Shown here in pieces: positions 33,895-43,199 of a stretch of 64,000 nucleotides of DNA. Under the pieces are notes generated by a model. The model ran no database searches. It saw nothing but the letters and a program-made list of their open reading frames with translations, and was not told the origin of the DNA. Every line of letters starts with the position of its first letter. Position 1 is the stretch's first letter. Source of the stretch: VXOI01 sp965197575 (lineage in GTDB: Bacteria > Chloroflexota > Dehalococcoidia > Lucifugimonadales > UBA3495); contig OZ240214.1 in the NCBI GenBank assembly GCA_965197575.1, positions 1,488,001 to 1,552,000 of the forward strand. Direction: 5' to 3'. The translations under genes were made by a program, and so were the position numbers.

Positions 33895-35199
33895 ATGAAC
33901 ATCCTGCGACGGCTCTTCTATGGCTGGGTGCTGGTGGGCGTCTCCGCCGGCATTATGGTCATCGGCACTGTGCCGCTCTTCCAGGGCATGTCGGCTTGGT
34001 TCGTGGTGCTGGAGAAGCACTTCGGCTGGACTCGTACTGAACTCTCCATCGCCTTCGTGCTTACCCGCGTGGAGGGGTCGATTATGGGCCCCATCAGCGG
34101 TTACCTGATCGACAAGCTGGGTCCTCGCCGCAACGTTTGGATTGGGATGGTGATCGCCGGCGGGGGCTTCCTGTTACTGAGTTGGATGCAGGAGCTCTGG
34201 CACTTCTATGCCGCCTTCATCGTGATCAGCATCGGCGTCGGCTTGGGCACCTGGATGCCCATGATGACGGTGCTGAACAACTGGTTCGTACGCCGCCGAG
34301 CTACGGCGATGGCGCTGGCGATGGAGGGCTTCCTCGTAGGCGGGGTGCTTCTGGTGCCGGTGCTGGTCTGGGCAATCGACCCCGACGTGCCGGGCCGACT
34401 GGGTTGGCGGAACACCGCACTGATACTCGGCATCTTCATGATGGCCGTGGCCTGGCCCATTTCGAGGTTGGTGCGGAACTCCCCGGAGGAGTTCGGCCAA
34501 CATCCCGATGGGGAGACACCGGCGGCGAGCCCGTCGGCGGGGGCGGCTGCGACGGCGACCAACGGCGGGCCGAACTACACCTGGCAGGAGGCCGTGCGCA
34601 CCAAGCCCTTCTGGCTGATCACCATGGGCCACGCTTGCTCGTCCATCGTAATCGTCACCGTCATGGTGCATCTGGGTCCAATGTTCGACGACCGGGGATA
34701 CTCGCTGCAGACCATCGGGTGGGTGATATCCGTCTACACCGCGGTGGGGGCGGTATTCACCCTGATCGGCGGGTACGTAGGCGACCGGTTGCCGATCCGC
34801 TTGGCGATCTTCGCGTTCTCGTCGATCCAGACCCTGGCCCTGGCGGTGTTGTTGTTGTGGGAGTCGCTGCCCATGGCCTACCTGTTCGCCATTTTGATGG
34901 GGGTCGGGTTTGGCGGGCGAACTCCGCTGACTACCGCAATAAGGGGCGTGTATTTCGGGCGCAAGGCCTTTGCCAGCATCACCGGTGTCTCCATGATTCC
35001 GATGAACATCCTGCTGCTCGCCGCCCCCTTATACGCGGGCATGGCGTTCGACAGGACCGGGAGTTACTTTCTGCCCTTCGCGACCATCGCCGTCGTGAAT
35101 CTGTTCGGCTCGGCGATGTTCCTGTTCCTGGGACGGCCCTCGAGCGCCCCATCCAGTGCTCCCACTGCCACAGACACCCCTGCCGAAAGCGCCGCGTAG
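33895..35199 (+). CDS. MFS transporter, second tandem paralogue
   Basis: 434-aa OxlT/MCT-like carrier. It repeats the blocks of its neighbours: FYGWVLVGVSAGIMV, KHFGWTRTELSIAFVLTRVE, SGYLIDKLGPRRNV, GVGFGGRTPLTTAIRGVYFG. It ends TATDTPAESAA, almost the same as the third copy (TDTPAESAV), so copies two and three are the most recent duplicates. Substrate unknown. Confidence 0.87.
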   Translation: MNILRRLFYGWVLVGVSAGIMVIGTVPLFQGMSAWFVVLEKHFGWTRTELSIAFVLTRVEGSIMGPISGYLIDKLGPRRNVWIGMVIAGGGFLLLSWMQELWHFYAAFIVISIGVGLGTWMPMMTVLNNWFVRRRATAMALAMEGFLVGGVLLVPVLVWAIDPDVPGRLGWRNTALILGIFMMAVAWPISRLVRNSPEEFGQHPDGETPAASPSAGAAATATNGGPNYTWQEAVRTKPFWLITMGHACSSIVIVTVMVHLGPMFDDRGYSLQTIGWVISVYTAVGAVFTLIGGYVGDRLPIRLAIFAFSSIQTLALAVLLLWESLPMAYLFAILMGVGFGGRTPLTTAIRGVYFGRKAFASITGVSMIPMNILLLAAPLYAGMAFDRTGSYFLPFATIAVVNLFGSAMFLFLGRPSSAPSSAPTATDTPAESAA

Positions 35200-35239
35200 C
35201 CGGTTTGCTCTGCGGCCTCGCGCCCGTTAAATTGGGCCA

Positions 35240-36538
35240 ATGCCAATACTGAACCGTGTTTTCTATGGTTGGGTGCTGGTCGGATTGACGGCCGGCATCA
35301 TGACCATCGGGACTGTGCCGTTGTTCCAAGCGATGTCCGCTTGGTTCGTGGTGTTCGAACGACACTTCGGTTGGAGCCGCACCGAGTTGTCCATCGCCTT
35401 CGTTCTTTACCGGGTCGAAGGTTCGATTCTTGGCCCGGTCAGCGGCTATCTGATCGACAAGCTGGGTCCTCGCCGCAACGTGCTGATCGGGTTAGCGCTC
35501 TGTGGCGCCGGGTTCCTGTTCCTGAGCTGGACTCAGGAGCTCTGGCATTTCTACGCGGCCTTCGTCGTGATCACCGTCGGGATTGGGTTGGGCACCTGGA
35601 TGCCCATGATGACGGTCCTGAACCACTGGTTCGACCGCCACCGGGCGATGGCGATGGCCGTGGCGATCGAGGGTTTCCTGATCGGCGGTGTGGTCGTGGT
35701 GCCGGTTATCGTCTGGGCCATCGACCCCGACGTTCCGGGCCGGTTGGGCTGGAGGAGCACGACCCTCGTCATCGGCATCTTCATCATGGCCGTGGCCTGG
35801 CCGGCCTCGGCGCTGGTGCGAAACACCCCGGAGCCCTACGGTCAATACCCCGACGGTAAATCGCCCGAAGATAGGCCGGCCACGGCCACGGCGGCCGCCG
35901 AGGGGGAGTCCGGGTATACCTGGCAGGAAGCGGTGCGGACCAAGTCCTTTTGGTTGATCACCCTGGGCCACGCCAACTCTTCAGTCGTCTTCACGATTGT
36001 GATGGTGCATCTGGGCCCGATGCTGACCGACCGGGGTATCTCGTTAACGGATATCGGATGGGTGATCTCGGTCTACACGGCGGTTGCGGCGGTGTTTACG
36101 CTGATCGGCGGCTACGCGGCCGACCGGGTACCGATCCGGTTCGCCGCTTTCGCCTTCTCGGCGGTGCAGAGCTTGGCCTTGGCCGTGCTGCTCATGTGGG
36201 ACTCCTTGGCCATGACCTTCGTATTCGCCCTGGTGTTGGGGATCGGGTTTGGCGGGAGGTCTCCGGCGACCACGGCCATTCGAGGCGTCTACTTCGGGCG
36301 TAGAGCCTACGCCAGTATCATGGGCGTCTCCATGATCCCCATGAACCTGCTGATGCTCGGCGGCCCGTTGTACGCAGGTATCGTAGTCGACAGGACCGGG
36401 AGCTACTTCCTCCCGTTCGTCATCATTGCCACTCTGAACCTAGTCGGTTCGGCGATGTTTCTGGCGTTGGGCACACCGGCCCAAGCGCCATCCACGGCTC
36501 CTGCCGCTACAGACACCCCCGCCGAAAGCGCGGTCTAG
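35240..36538 (+). CDS. MFS transporter, third tandem paralogue
   Basis: 432-aa carrier, closest to the preceding gene (FYGWVLVGLTAGIMTIGTVP, SGYLIDKLGPRRNVLIG, GIGFGGRSPATTAIRGVYFG). Only 40 bp separate it from the second copy, so they are one transcript. The central linker differs most between the copies. It abuts the convergent thioredoxin-like gene with no spacer. Confidence 0.87.
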   Translation: MPILNRVFYGWVLVGLTAGIMTIGTVPLFQAMSAWFVVFERHFGWSRTELSIAFVLYRVEGSILGPVSGYLIDKLGPRRNVLIGLALCGAGFLFLSWTQELWHFYAAFVVITVGIGLGTWMPMMTVLNHWFDRHRAMAMAVAIEGFLIGGVVVVPVIVWAIDPDVPGRLGWRSTTLVIGIFIMAVAWPASALVRNTPEPYGQYPDGKSPEDRPATATAAAEGESGYTWQEAVRTKSFWLITLGHANSSVVFTIVMVHLGPMLTDRGISLTDIGWVISVYTAVAAVFTLIGGYAADRVPIRFAAFAFSAVQSLALAVLLMWDSLAMTFVFALVLGIGFGGRSPATTAIRGVYFGRRAYASIMGVSMIPMNLLMLGGPLYAGIVVDRTGSYFLPFVIIATLNLVGSAMFLALGTPAQAPSTAPAATDTPAESAV

Positions 36539-37123
36539 CTAGGCGACGCTTTCGGTGAGCAGCTCTTTGATCTCCCGGACCGTTTCCTCGATCCAGTAGT
36601 CGGCCCTCGCCGCGGTCCGGGCGCGGCGTTCCCGGCCGAAGGCTTGGTCGTCGATTCCAGGGTTGTCGGCGCGGATGTCCACTTCGATCTGGTGCATCTC
36701 GTTTTCCGCAGCGACGGGCCTCTCGATCCAGTGGCAGATGTAATCGTGGTTGCCGGTGTAGAAGACCGCTACCGGAATCGACATCCATTGCCCGTTCTTG
36801 AGGTACTCGTTCATGATGTCGTGGTGCTGGTCTCGGGGGAAAATCCGCATTTCCATGCCGGCGGCCTCGCAGATGCGGCCCAACACGGGCAAGCCGCGCA
36901 CCACGTCGCCGCACCAGTCCTCGCCCAGCACCAGCATCTTCTTCGGCCCGTCGTCGCGGGCAACCAACTCTCGGAAAGCCTGGGCATCCCCGTCCGAAAT
37001 TTGGCAGCCGTCGTAAAAGCCTTCCATGCGGGCCTTGTTGACCTTGATTTCTTTCATGTACGCCAAATAGTCGAAGCCCTCGGAAAACCGCTGTGGAGTT
37101 ACTACGCTAGTCTCTCTCGCCAT
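36539..37123 (-). CDS. thioredoxin-family protein with WCGD site
   Basis: 194-aa thioredoxin-fold protein (MLVLGEDWCGDVVRGLPVLG). The active site is CGDV, with a single Cys instead of CxxC, so it is not a classical dithiol reductase. WMSIPVAVFY supplies the cis-Pro. I use ATG 37123 after GGGGGAGAT. It is followed in the operon order by nothing closer than the MFS gene; upstream on the same strand is a glutaredoxin-like gene. Confidence 0.75.
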   Translation of the reverse strand: MARETSVVTPQRFSEGFDYLAYMKEIKVNKARMEGFYDGCQISDGDAQAFRELVARDDGPKKMLVLGEDWCGDVVRGLPVLGRICEAAGMEMRIFPRDQHHDIMNEYLKNGQWMSIPVAVFYTGNHDYICHWIERPVAAENEMHQIEVDIRADNPGIDDQAFGRERRARTAARADYWIEETVREIKELLTESVA

Positions 37124-37204
37124 ATCTCCCCCGCGAATGTCGCTCGAAGTTGGGGTTTCCTGGAATCCGTTGGATCGCGGGCCCACGGCCCGTCAACCAA
37201 TCTC

Positions 37205-37420
37205 TCAACCGGTCATCCCCTCGAAACCAACCACCACCTTACCGTCGGGATAAACGATGATAGGCACCGTGTCGGCCAGGTCGAGGGCTTCGTCCAAGGT
37301 GTCCTGGCTTTGGTCCACTCGCCGCTCCTCGTATTCGATGCCCTGGCGCTTCCACGCGCCGCGCAGTGCGTCGCAGGCAGGGCAAACGGTGAGGGTATAG
37401 ACCACCGGAATATCGGCCAT
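37205..37420 (-). CDS. glutaredoxin-like protein
   Basis: 71-aa small thiol-disulfide protein with active site CPAC near residue 13, cis-Pro in DTVPIIVYPDGKVVVG, and no extra domain. It resembles NrdH/mycoredoxin-type glutaredoxins. It lies 82 bp upstream of the thioredoxin-like gene in the same direction. Confidence 0.8.
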   Translation of the reverse strand: MADIPVVYTLTVCPACDALRGAWKRQGIEYEERRVDQSQDTLDEALDLADTVPIIVYPDGKVVVGFEGMTG

Positions 37421-37547
37421 AAATCGGCCCCCTTGCCGGGATTGTAGTAAGTGAAGCCATTCTACAATGCCACGCGGAGAGTGTCATCAAGGGCGGCCTC
37501 CGCGATGGTATGATGTAGTCGAACAGGACGATGATTGGGGGACTCGC

Positions 37548-37913
37548 ATGATAGTAGAAGAACACGTTGAGATTGCCCGGATATTTTTGGATGAATCGGA
37601 CACTCTGTTCGGAGAGGGTGACGTACTCCAGGGCTCCGAGAAAGTATGGGGCGCCGCTGCCCACGCCATGATGGCCGTCGCCCAGCAGCGCGGTTGGCCC
37701 TACGACAGCCACGGCAGCTTGAAGCACGCCGCCAGACGCCTTTCCGAAGAGTTCGGCGATCCTTCCATAGATGACAGGTTCGCCGTTGCGGAGAAGTTCC
37801 ACATCAACTTCTATCACCACGGCATGGAGGATTTTCAGATAGAGGGCGACCGGCCTCGAGTCCGTGCCCTAGTCGAGCGGCTGCTAACCTTGTATATTGG
37901 CAACGGCCGCTAA
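37548..37913 (+). CDS. PaREP1/HEPN-like protein, second copy
   Basis: 121 aa, all-helical by composition. Core GDVLQGSEKVWGAAAHAMMA and AQQRGWPYDSHGSLKHAARR, matching the protein at 14641-15195, plus a shared tail KFHINFYHHGMED (compare SMHVNFYDND there). ATG 37548 has GGGGGA upstream. It sits just before a monooxygenase gene on the same strand. Role unknown. Confidence 0.6.
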   Translation: MIVEEHVEIARIFLDESDTLFGEGDVLQGSEKVWGAAAHAMMAVAQQRGWPYDSHGSLKHAARRLSEEFGDPSIDDRFAVAEKFHINFYHHGMEDFQIEGDRPRVRALVERLLTLYIGNGR

Positions 37914-37931
37914 TTTGCCGTGGGAGGAGTT

Positions 37932-38240
37932 ATGTTTACCCTGTTCGTTACCGTGAAGATTAAGCCCGGTCACCGGGACGAGTTCATCGAGGCCACCAAA
38001 GGCGACGCCGCAGGCTCGAATACTGCCGAGCCGGGGTGCTTGCGCTTCGACGTGCTGGCCGACAACAACGACCCCAACACGGTCTACCTCTACGAGGTAT
38101 ACACCGACCGCGACGCTTGGGAGACGGCCCACCGCGGTATGGCCCACTATACCCAGTGGCGGGAGACCGTGGCCGACTGGTTCGACGGCGACCCTGTGCG
38201 CATCGAGACCACGCCCTTGTTCCGCAAAGAGGACTTCTAA
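37932..38240 (+). CDS. quinol monooxygenase/LsrG-like ABM protein
   Basis: 102-aa ABM-fold protein (TLFVTVKIKPGHRDEFIEA, EPGCLRFDVLADNNDPNTVY, LYEVYTDRDAWETAH, HYTQWRE). It resembles YgiN/LsrG cofactor-free monooxygenases or isomerases. GGGAGGAG precedes ATG 37932. It is probably a homodimer in the cytoplasm; substrate unknown. Confidence 0.85.
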   Translation: MFTLFVTVKIKPGHRDEFIEATKGDAAGSNTAEPGCLRFDVLADNNDPNTVYLYEVYTDRDAWETAHRGMAHYTQWRETVADWFDGDPVRIETTPLFRKEDF

Positions 38241-38255
38241 ACCGGGACCGGGCGG

Positions 38256-39578
38256 CTAGCCGCGGCGCTCCAGCACCCGCCGGAACGCGCCGATGAAGGA
38301 ATCTGCTTCGGCCTCGTTGATGGCCGTAGAAATGGCGCCCACCAGGTTGGGCGCCATTAGTATTCCTTCGTTCATCAGCCCCAAGAACACTTGATGCCGG
38401 AAGCCGGGATCGGCCACGGCTATGTCTCGGTAGCCCACCAGCGTCTCGTCGGTGAAGTGGATGCCGAACAGCGAACCGAGGCCGGTCACCTGCACCGGCG
38501 TCTCCAAGTCCCGTCCGGCCTCTCTCAGCCCTTGCCGCAGGTACTCGGTGACCTCGGCCAAGCGCCGGTACACTTCGGGGGTCAGTTGCTCCAGCGTAAC
38601 CGACCCGGCCAGCATGGTGACCGGGTTGGCGTTGAACGTTCCGGCGTGAGCCACCCGGGGAGCGCCGTGGGACGGGTCGTACAGGTCCATGATGTCCCGC
38701 CGCCCGCCGAACGCGCCCACCGCAAAGCCGCCCCCGATTATCTTGCCCAGCGAAGCCATGTCGGGAGTTACGCCGTAGTATTCCTGTGCGCCGCCCGGCG
38801 CCACGCGGTAGCTGATTACCTCGTCGAAGATCAGCACGATGCCATTCTCGGCGGTGAACTCCCGCAGCATATTCAGGAACTCGTGGGTGGCCGGGAGCAT
38901 ACCCACCGAGCCGAGCATGGGCTCGACGATGACCGCGGCCAGCTCGTGCTTGTGTTCCTCAAGCCGTTCCCGGGCCGGGCCGGTCTCGTTGAACGGGAGC
39001 ACGACGACGGAGTCCAGCACCCCATCGGCCAGTCCTTGCGTGGCGGCCAGCGCGTCGGGCCGCAGCCGTTCTCCGGCTTTCCGCGGGTCTACCCGGACGC
39101 TTACGCTGACGGTGTCGTGGCTGCCGTGATAGCCTCCCTCGGCCTTGGCGATGAGGCTCTTGCCGGTGACGGCGCGGGCGGCACGTATTGTGTTCAGCGT
39201 GGCCTCAGTGCCGGAGTTGGTGAACCGCACCTGGTCGAAGCTGGGGATGCGCTGGCAGAGCAGCCGGGCGAGGCGCACCTGGTGTTGGTTGGGGGCGTTG
39301 TAGACCACGCCGCGCTCGAGTTGCTCCCTGATGGCCTCCACCACAGGCTGCGGCCCGTGTCCCAGCACCAGCGTGGTCATGGTGCCGATGAAGTCCAGCC
39401 GGTCCACGCCGTCGGCGTCGATAACGTGCGCCCCGGATGCCTGCTCGACGAAGATGGGGTAGGGATCCCAAAAGATGGAGTTGCGACTGTCGCCTCCTGG
39501 GAGGTATTGCTTCGCTTCCTCCCAGACGGCCTTCGACTTCGGGGTCAACTCCAGGTAAAGCTCAAGCTCGTCGGCCAT
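38256..39578 (-). CDS. class III aminotransferase, glutamate-1-semialdehyde mutase-like
   Basis: 440-aa PLP enzyme (VRFTNSGTEATLNTIRAARA, GGYHGSHDTVSVSV, LIFDEVISYRVAPGGAQEYY, and the Schiff-base Lys in ASLGKIIGGGFAVGAFGGR). The scaffold is that of HemL, but no other haem genes are near and the tail differs, so a catabolic aminotransferase is as likely. ATG 39578 follows GGAGGAAG; an upstream start at 39605 is less supported. Confidence 0.85.
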   Translation of the reverse strand: MADELELYLELTPKSKAVWEEAKQYLPGGDSRNSIFWDPYPIFVEQASGAHVIDADGVDRLDFIGTMTTLVLGHGPQPVVEAIREQLERGVVYNAPNQHQVRLARLLCQRIPSFDQVRFTNSGTEATLNTIRAARAVTGKSLIAKAEGGYHGSHDTVSVSVRVDPRKAGERLRPDALAATQGLADGVLDSVVVLPFNETGPARERLEEHKHELAAVIVEPMLGSVGMLPATHEFLNMLREFTAENGIVLIFDEVISYRVAPGGAQEYYGVTPDMASLGKIIGGGFAVGAFGGRRDIMDLYDPSHGAPRVAHAGTFNANPVTMLAGSVTLEQLTPEVYRRLAEVTEYLRQGLREAGRDLETPVQVTGLGSLFGIHFTDETLVGYRDIAVADPGFRHQVFLGLMNEGILMAPNLVGAISTAINEAEADSFIGAFRRVLERRG

Positions 39579-39630
39579 CGCTTCCTCCAAAACCGGTTCT
39601 CGCAATCCAGGCTATCACCGGAGAGTGCTC

Positions 39631-40905
39631 TCAGGCGGTGGCCGGGCTGGCGACAGGCCCGGGGAAATAGATACGCCGGAGTGGGCCGCTGCCCAAACTC
39701 ACCGCGACCGCGCCGATGAATATAAGCCCGCCGACTATCATCACCGCCGGGGCGTTGAAAACGTCAGCCAGCGCCGCGTTGACCATATTGGTCACCGCCA
39801 TGCTGCCGCCGACGTGTACCGAGTACACGCCGGCAACCCGTCCCCGAACCTCGTCATCGGTCAGCGACTGGATGATGGTGTGGCTGATGGTCATAAAGCC
39901 GGCCTGGTTGATTCCCATGATCACCGTTGCCAAAATCGACAGCTCCGGGCTGGACGACCAAGCAAGCATCAACACCCCGATACCGCTCAAGAATGCAAAC
40001 ACCAGGAATAGCACACCTCTGGTAGTGGTGCTCCGGATGCCAGCCAAGGCGATAGACGACACCAGCGCCCCCGCTCCAACCCCGCCCAGCAGGTAGCTCA
40101 CGCCCACCGATCCCGCCCCAAGTTTGTCCTCGGATATTGCGGGCAGAATCGATTCGTAGGACATAGTCAAGGCGCAGTGGGCCAGCACCAGCAGCACCAT
40201 CGCCAAGATCATGGGCCGCCGGTAGACGTAGGCGAACCCGGCGACCAGGTTGCCCCAGAAGCCCTGAGACTCGTCGAGCTTGCCGGTGGACTTGGTCCCG
40301 ATGCGCGAGACCTCCACCAGGCCGATGGCATAGAAGACGGTGCAAAGCCAGAAGGCCATCTCGATATTGACGAAACCCATCAGCGGGAGAATGGCCAGAG
40401 CGCCCACCATGCGAGATCCCTGCTGCGTGGCTTGGTTCAAGGCCAAGGCGTTCAGCAGGTGCTCCTTGGGCACCAGGTTGGGGATCAGGGCCGTGGCGAC
40501 GGTCATCTGGCCGGCGCGCAGAGTCCCGTTCAACAACGCCAGCACCATCAGCGACCAGGGACCGGCCATGTCGCTCATCACCAGCAATGCCAGGATGATG
40601 TTGTGGACCAGGTTGAGGCCGTAGATCCATTGCAGGAGCGTTTGCCGGTCGAAACGGTCGGCCAGGTACCCCACAATCGGCGTGGTGAACACCCTGGGGG
40701 CCATGGCGGCGAAGGTGATGATCCCCACCCAGAGCGATGCACCGGTAATCTCGAAGGCCAGCCAACCCCGAGCCACGATCAAGGCCCAAGCGGCCGCCGC
40801 CGAACAAGTGGTGGCGATCCACATCGTCCGGTAGTCCCGGTACTGCAAGCCGAGCAGGAACCGGTCTCTTAACGAAGCGAGATATGTCGAAGCGGAATTG
40901 GCCAT
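39631..40905 (-). CDS. MFS transporter (EntS-like)
   Basis: 424-aa carrier of the MFS_3/EntS type (FLLGLQYRDYRTMWIATTCS, GYLADRFDRQTLLQWIYG, RAGQMTVATALIPNLVPKEH, DDEVRGRVAGVYSVHVGG). Such proteins are often exporters of siderophores or drugs. I prefer ATG 40905 (ANSASTYLASLRDRFLL) over a TTG at 40944. It lies about 50 bp from the aminotransferase on the same strand. Confidence 0.85.
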   Translation of the reverse strand: MANSASTYLASLRDRFLLGLQYRDYRTMWIATTCSAAAAWALIVARGWLAFEITGASLWVGIITFAAMAPRVFTTPIVGYLADRFDRQTLLQWIYGLNLVHNIILALLVMSDMAGPWSLMVLALLNGTLRAGQMTVATALIPNLVPKEHLLNALALNQATQQGSRMVGALAILPLMGFVNIEMAFWLCTVFYAIGLVEVSRIGTKSTGKLDESQGFWGNLVAGFAYVYRRPMILAMVLLVLAHCALTMSYESILPAISEDKLGAGSVGVSYLLGGVGAGALVSSIALAGIRSTTTRGVLFLVFAFLSGIGVLMLAWSSSPELSILATVIMGINQAGFMTISHTIIQSLTDDEVRGRVAGVYSVHVGGSMAVTNMVNAALADVFNAPAVMIVGGLIFIGAVAVSLGSGPLRRIYFPGPVASPATA

Positions 40906-41022
40906 AGCGGGCTCAAGTCCAACCGGGGAGGATGATTGGGCCAAGGTCTAAACCCGCCTGATTATACCAGCCAAACGCGGGCTTTACGTAACCGCGACGA
41001 AGCCCTGTCTTGCGGTCACGGG

Positions 41023-41619
41023 TTATCCTCGCGCCGGGCGGCGGGGATGGTGGAATACGTCCGCCAGCGGGATCGCCAATCCGGGGAGCAACGGCGTTGT
41101 GATGGTATCGGCAGCGGTCAGGACGGCCCGCTCGGCGTACTCGCCATCGTGCAGTTCCAGCAGCGTCACGGCGTCGTTTACTGGGTCGACGATCCAGTAT
41201 TCGAGGATGCCCGCATCAGCGTAGAGTTGACGCTTGCGCACCAAGTCGCGGCGGCGGTCTGAGGACAGGATTTCAATCACGATGTCCGGGGCTCCCTCAA
41301 TCATGCGTGGACCGATAATATCCGTCCGCTCTCGCAGGATGATACACAAGTCAGGAGCCAATAAGCGGCTGAGTGCCGAGGGCAACGCCACGATGATGTC
41401 GGAGAAAAAATCGGCGGGCGGGTCGTCGAAAAGCTCAAAGAAGTTACCGATGATGCGAATGAAATGGTTTTGAATGAACCCGTGAATGGGGCGCGGCCTC
41501 GGCATGATGTAAAGGACTCCGTCATCAAGCTCCAACTTCCGTCTGTCGTCGGTGTCAGGCAGTTCCATGAATTCGTCAACGGAAAGCTGGGTCCCGTTGC
41601 GTAATTTGCTTGTCGTCAT
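41023..41619 (-). CDS. Uma2-family (DUF820) nuclease
   Basis: 198-aa PD-(D/E)xK-fold protein. Motifs: KLELDDGVLYIMPRPRP near the N-terminus, LAPDLCIIL, and the core APDIVIEILSSDRRRDLVRK leading to YADAGILEYWIVDP. Uma2 proteins are common in Chloroflexota and cyanobacteria, often in many copies, and their function is not settled. ATG 41619 has GAGGTAAGGAT just upstream. Confidence 0.88.
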   Translation of the reverse strand: MTTSKLRNGTQLSVDEFMELPDTDDRRKLELDDGVLYIMPRPRPIHGFIQNHFIRIIGNFFELFDDPPADFFSDIIVALPSALSRLLAPDLCIILRERTDIIGPRMIEGAPDIVIEILSSDRRRDLVRKRQLYADAGILEYWIVDPVNDAVTLLELHDGEYAERAVLTAADTITTPLLPGLAIPLADVFHHPRRPARG

Positions 41620-41961
41620 ATCCTTACCTCGCGCCGATGCTGCATCATAGGATATACGACCGCTGGCCCGCTTTCGAGCCGCCGATGTTCCTCTCCGGCA
41701 ATCGGAGCCTGTCTGCGGTGGCCAGGGCCTATTCCTTGTCCACCCAGGGCAGCCCTTGTGGCTGCCTCCTACGCTTGGGGTCGGGGTGTATGGTATGAGC
41801 AACCCCTATGGTTGCCCCGCGGGTTCGGCTATTCGTCCGCCGAAAATGAAAAGGCCCTGCTACGGCGGCCGAGTCAGCTTGACGCCTTCCGAAGGGCTTA
41901 TCTACAATCTGAGCGTAGTCGAACTTGCCGGACTACCTCGATTTCGGGTCACAGGAGTCCA
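41620..41961. other. intergenic region with palindrome
   Basis: 342 bp between divergent genes. It contains a family 3 palindrome (41747-41766) and a second short one near 41800-41816 (GCAACCCCTATGGTTGC). The CoA-transferase frame runs back to 41758 but the upstream part shows no family sequence. No promoter boxes are clear. Confidence 0.5.
41747..41766. repeat. palindromic intergenic repeat, family 3, second copy
   Basis: Reverse complement of the hairpin at 7413-7433: GGGCAGCC and GGCTGCC arms with the same 5-nt loop. Confidence 0.7.
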
Positions 41962-43197
41962 ATGCCCCTAGAAGCGCCGCAGGAAGGGAATCTGCTGCCG
42001 TCGTACCGCGTGTTGGACCTGAGCGGGCCGGAGGCGGTCTTTTGCGGCAAGCTGCTGGCCGATTACGGGGCTGACGTCATCAAGGTCGAGCCGCCGTCGG
42101 GAGACCCTTCCCGCATTCGCGGGCCGTTCGTTAACCACGACCCGCACCCGGAACGAAGCCTTTATCACCTCTTCTACAACACCAACAAGCGCTCCATCAC
42201 CCTCGACCTGCAATCGGAGCAGGGGCGCGGGCTGTTCAAACGGCTGGCCGCCAATGCCGACGTGGTGCTGGAGAGCTTCCCGGTAGGCTACCTAGCCTCG
42301 CTGGGACTTGGCTACGACGACCTGCGAGAGGCGAATCCCGGAATCGTTATGGCCTCGGTCACGCCCTTCGGTCAGACCGGCCCGTGGAAAGACTACCGGT
42401 CCTCCGACCTGGTCGCCCTGGCCGCCAGTGGCTTCATGCAGATCACCGGCGAACCCGACGGGCCACCGATGCGCCAGGGCAACGAGCAGTCCCATTTCCC
42501 CGGCGCTCAGTTCGCCGCCGCTGCGGTGCTCGCCGCCCTGTACCACCGGGACATCGGTGGCGGCGAGGGGCAGCACATCGACGTTTCCTTGCAGGAGGCG
42601 TTGATCACTTACTACACCGACGCCCACCCGGCCCTAGCCTGGATGCTGCTGGAACAAAACGTGACCCGCGTTGGGGCCACGTCAACGCTGGTCATACCCT
42701 TGGGGGCCTACCCCAGCCAAGACGGCTGGATTTCCGCCGGCATCATCACCCCTCGCGAGTGGGACACCCTGGCCGAGTGGATTTTCGAGGTGACCGGCAA
42801 CGAGGAGATACTGAACCCGGACTACAAGGGCGGCAACCAGGACCGAGCGCCCTACAACGACATCATCACCGCGCTGGTCATCGACTTCACTACTCGCTTC
42901 ACCAGCGAGTACCTGTTCCACGAGGGCCAGCGCCGCAACCTGGTGGTAATTCCGGTGAACACTGTGTCCGACCTGCTTGCCGACCCGCAACTGGAGGCCA
43001 GCAACTTCTGGTTCGGCGTCGACCACCCGGAGACCGGCGTGCTTCAATACCCGCTGGGCGTGTTCGACAGCGACGAGGTCTCCCCCGGCACCGTGCCCGC
43101 ACCCAGGTTGGGCCAGGACAACGAGGCAGTTTACGCCGGGGAGTTGGGGCTGTCTGAGGAAGAACTGGAATCGTTGCAGCGGGACGGGGTGATTTAG
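41962..43197 (+). CDS. CaiB/BaiF family III CoA-transferase, probable non-catalytic partner
   Basis: 411-aa protein closely like the one at 9593-10852 (SYRVLDLSGPEAVFCGKLLA, YGADVIKVEPPSGDPSRIRG, NKRSITLDLQSEQGRG). The expected catalytic Asp position falls in SHFPGAQ, with Phe where the partner has Asp. ATG 41962 follows AGGAG. It is 2 bp from the next paralogue. Like the pair at 9.6-12.1 kb, I infer a heteromer with one active subunit; substrate unknown. Confidence 0.85.
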   Translation: MPLEAPQEGNLLPSYRVLDLSGPEAVFCGKLLADYGADVIKVEPPSGDPSRIRGPFVNHDPHPERSLYHLFYNTNKRSITLDLQSEQGRGLFKRLAANADVVLESFPVGYLASLGLGYDDLREANPGIVMASVTPFGQTGPWKDYRSSDLVALAASGFMQITGEPDGPPMRQGNEQSHFPGAQFAAAAVLAALYHRDIGGGEGQHIDVSLQEALITYYTDAHPALAWMLLEQNVTRVGATSTLVIPLGAYPSQDGWISAGIITPREWDTLAEWIFEVTGNEEILNPDYKGGNQDRAPYNDIITALVIDFTTRFTSEYLFHEGQRRNLVVIPVNTVSDLLADPQLEASNFWFGVDHPETGVLQYPLGVFDSDEVSPGTVPAPRLGQDNEAVYAGELGLSEEELESLQRDGVI

Positions 43198-43199
43198 CC

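Noticed and set aside
41758..41961. N-terminal extension of the CoA-transferase at 41962
   Set aside because: The upstream codons include a palindromic repeat and show no family sequence; ATG 41962 has AGGAG at the right distance.
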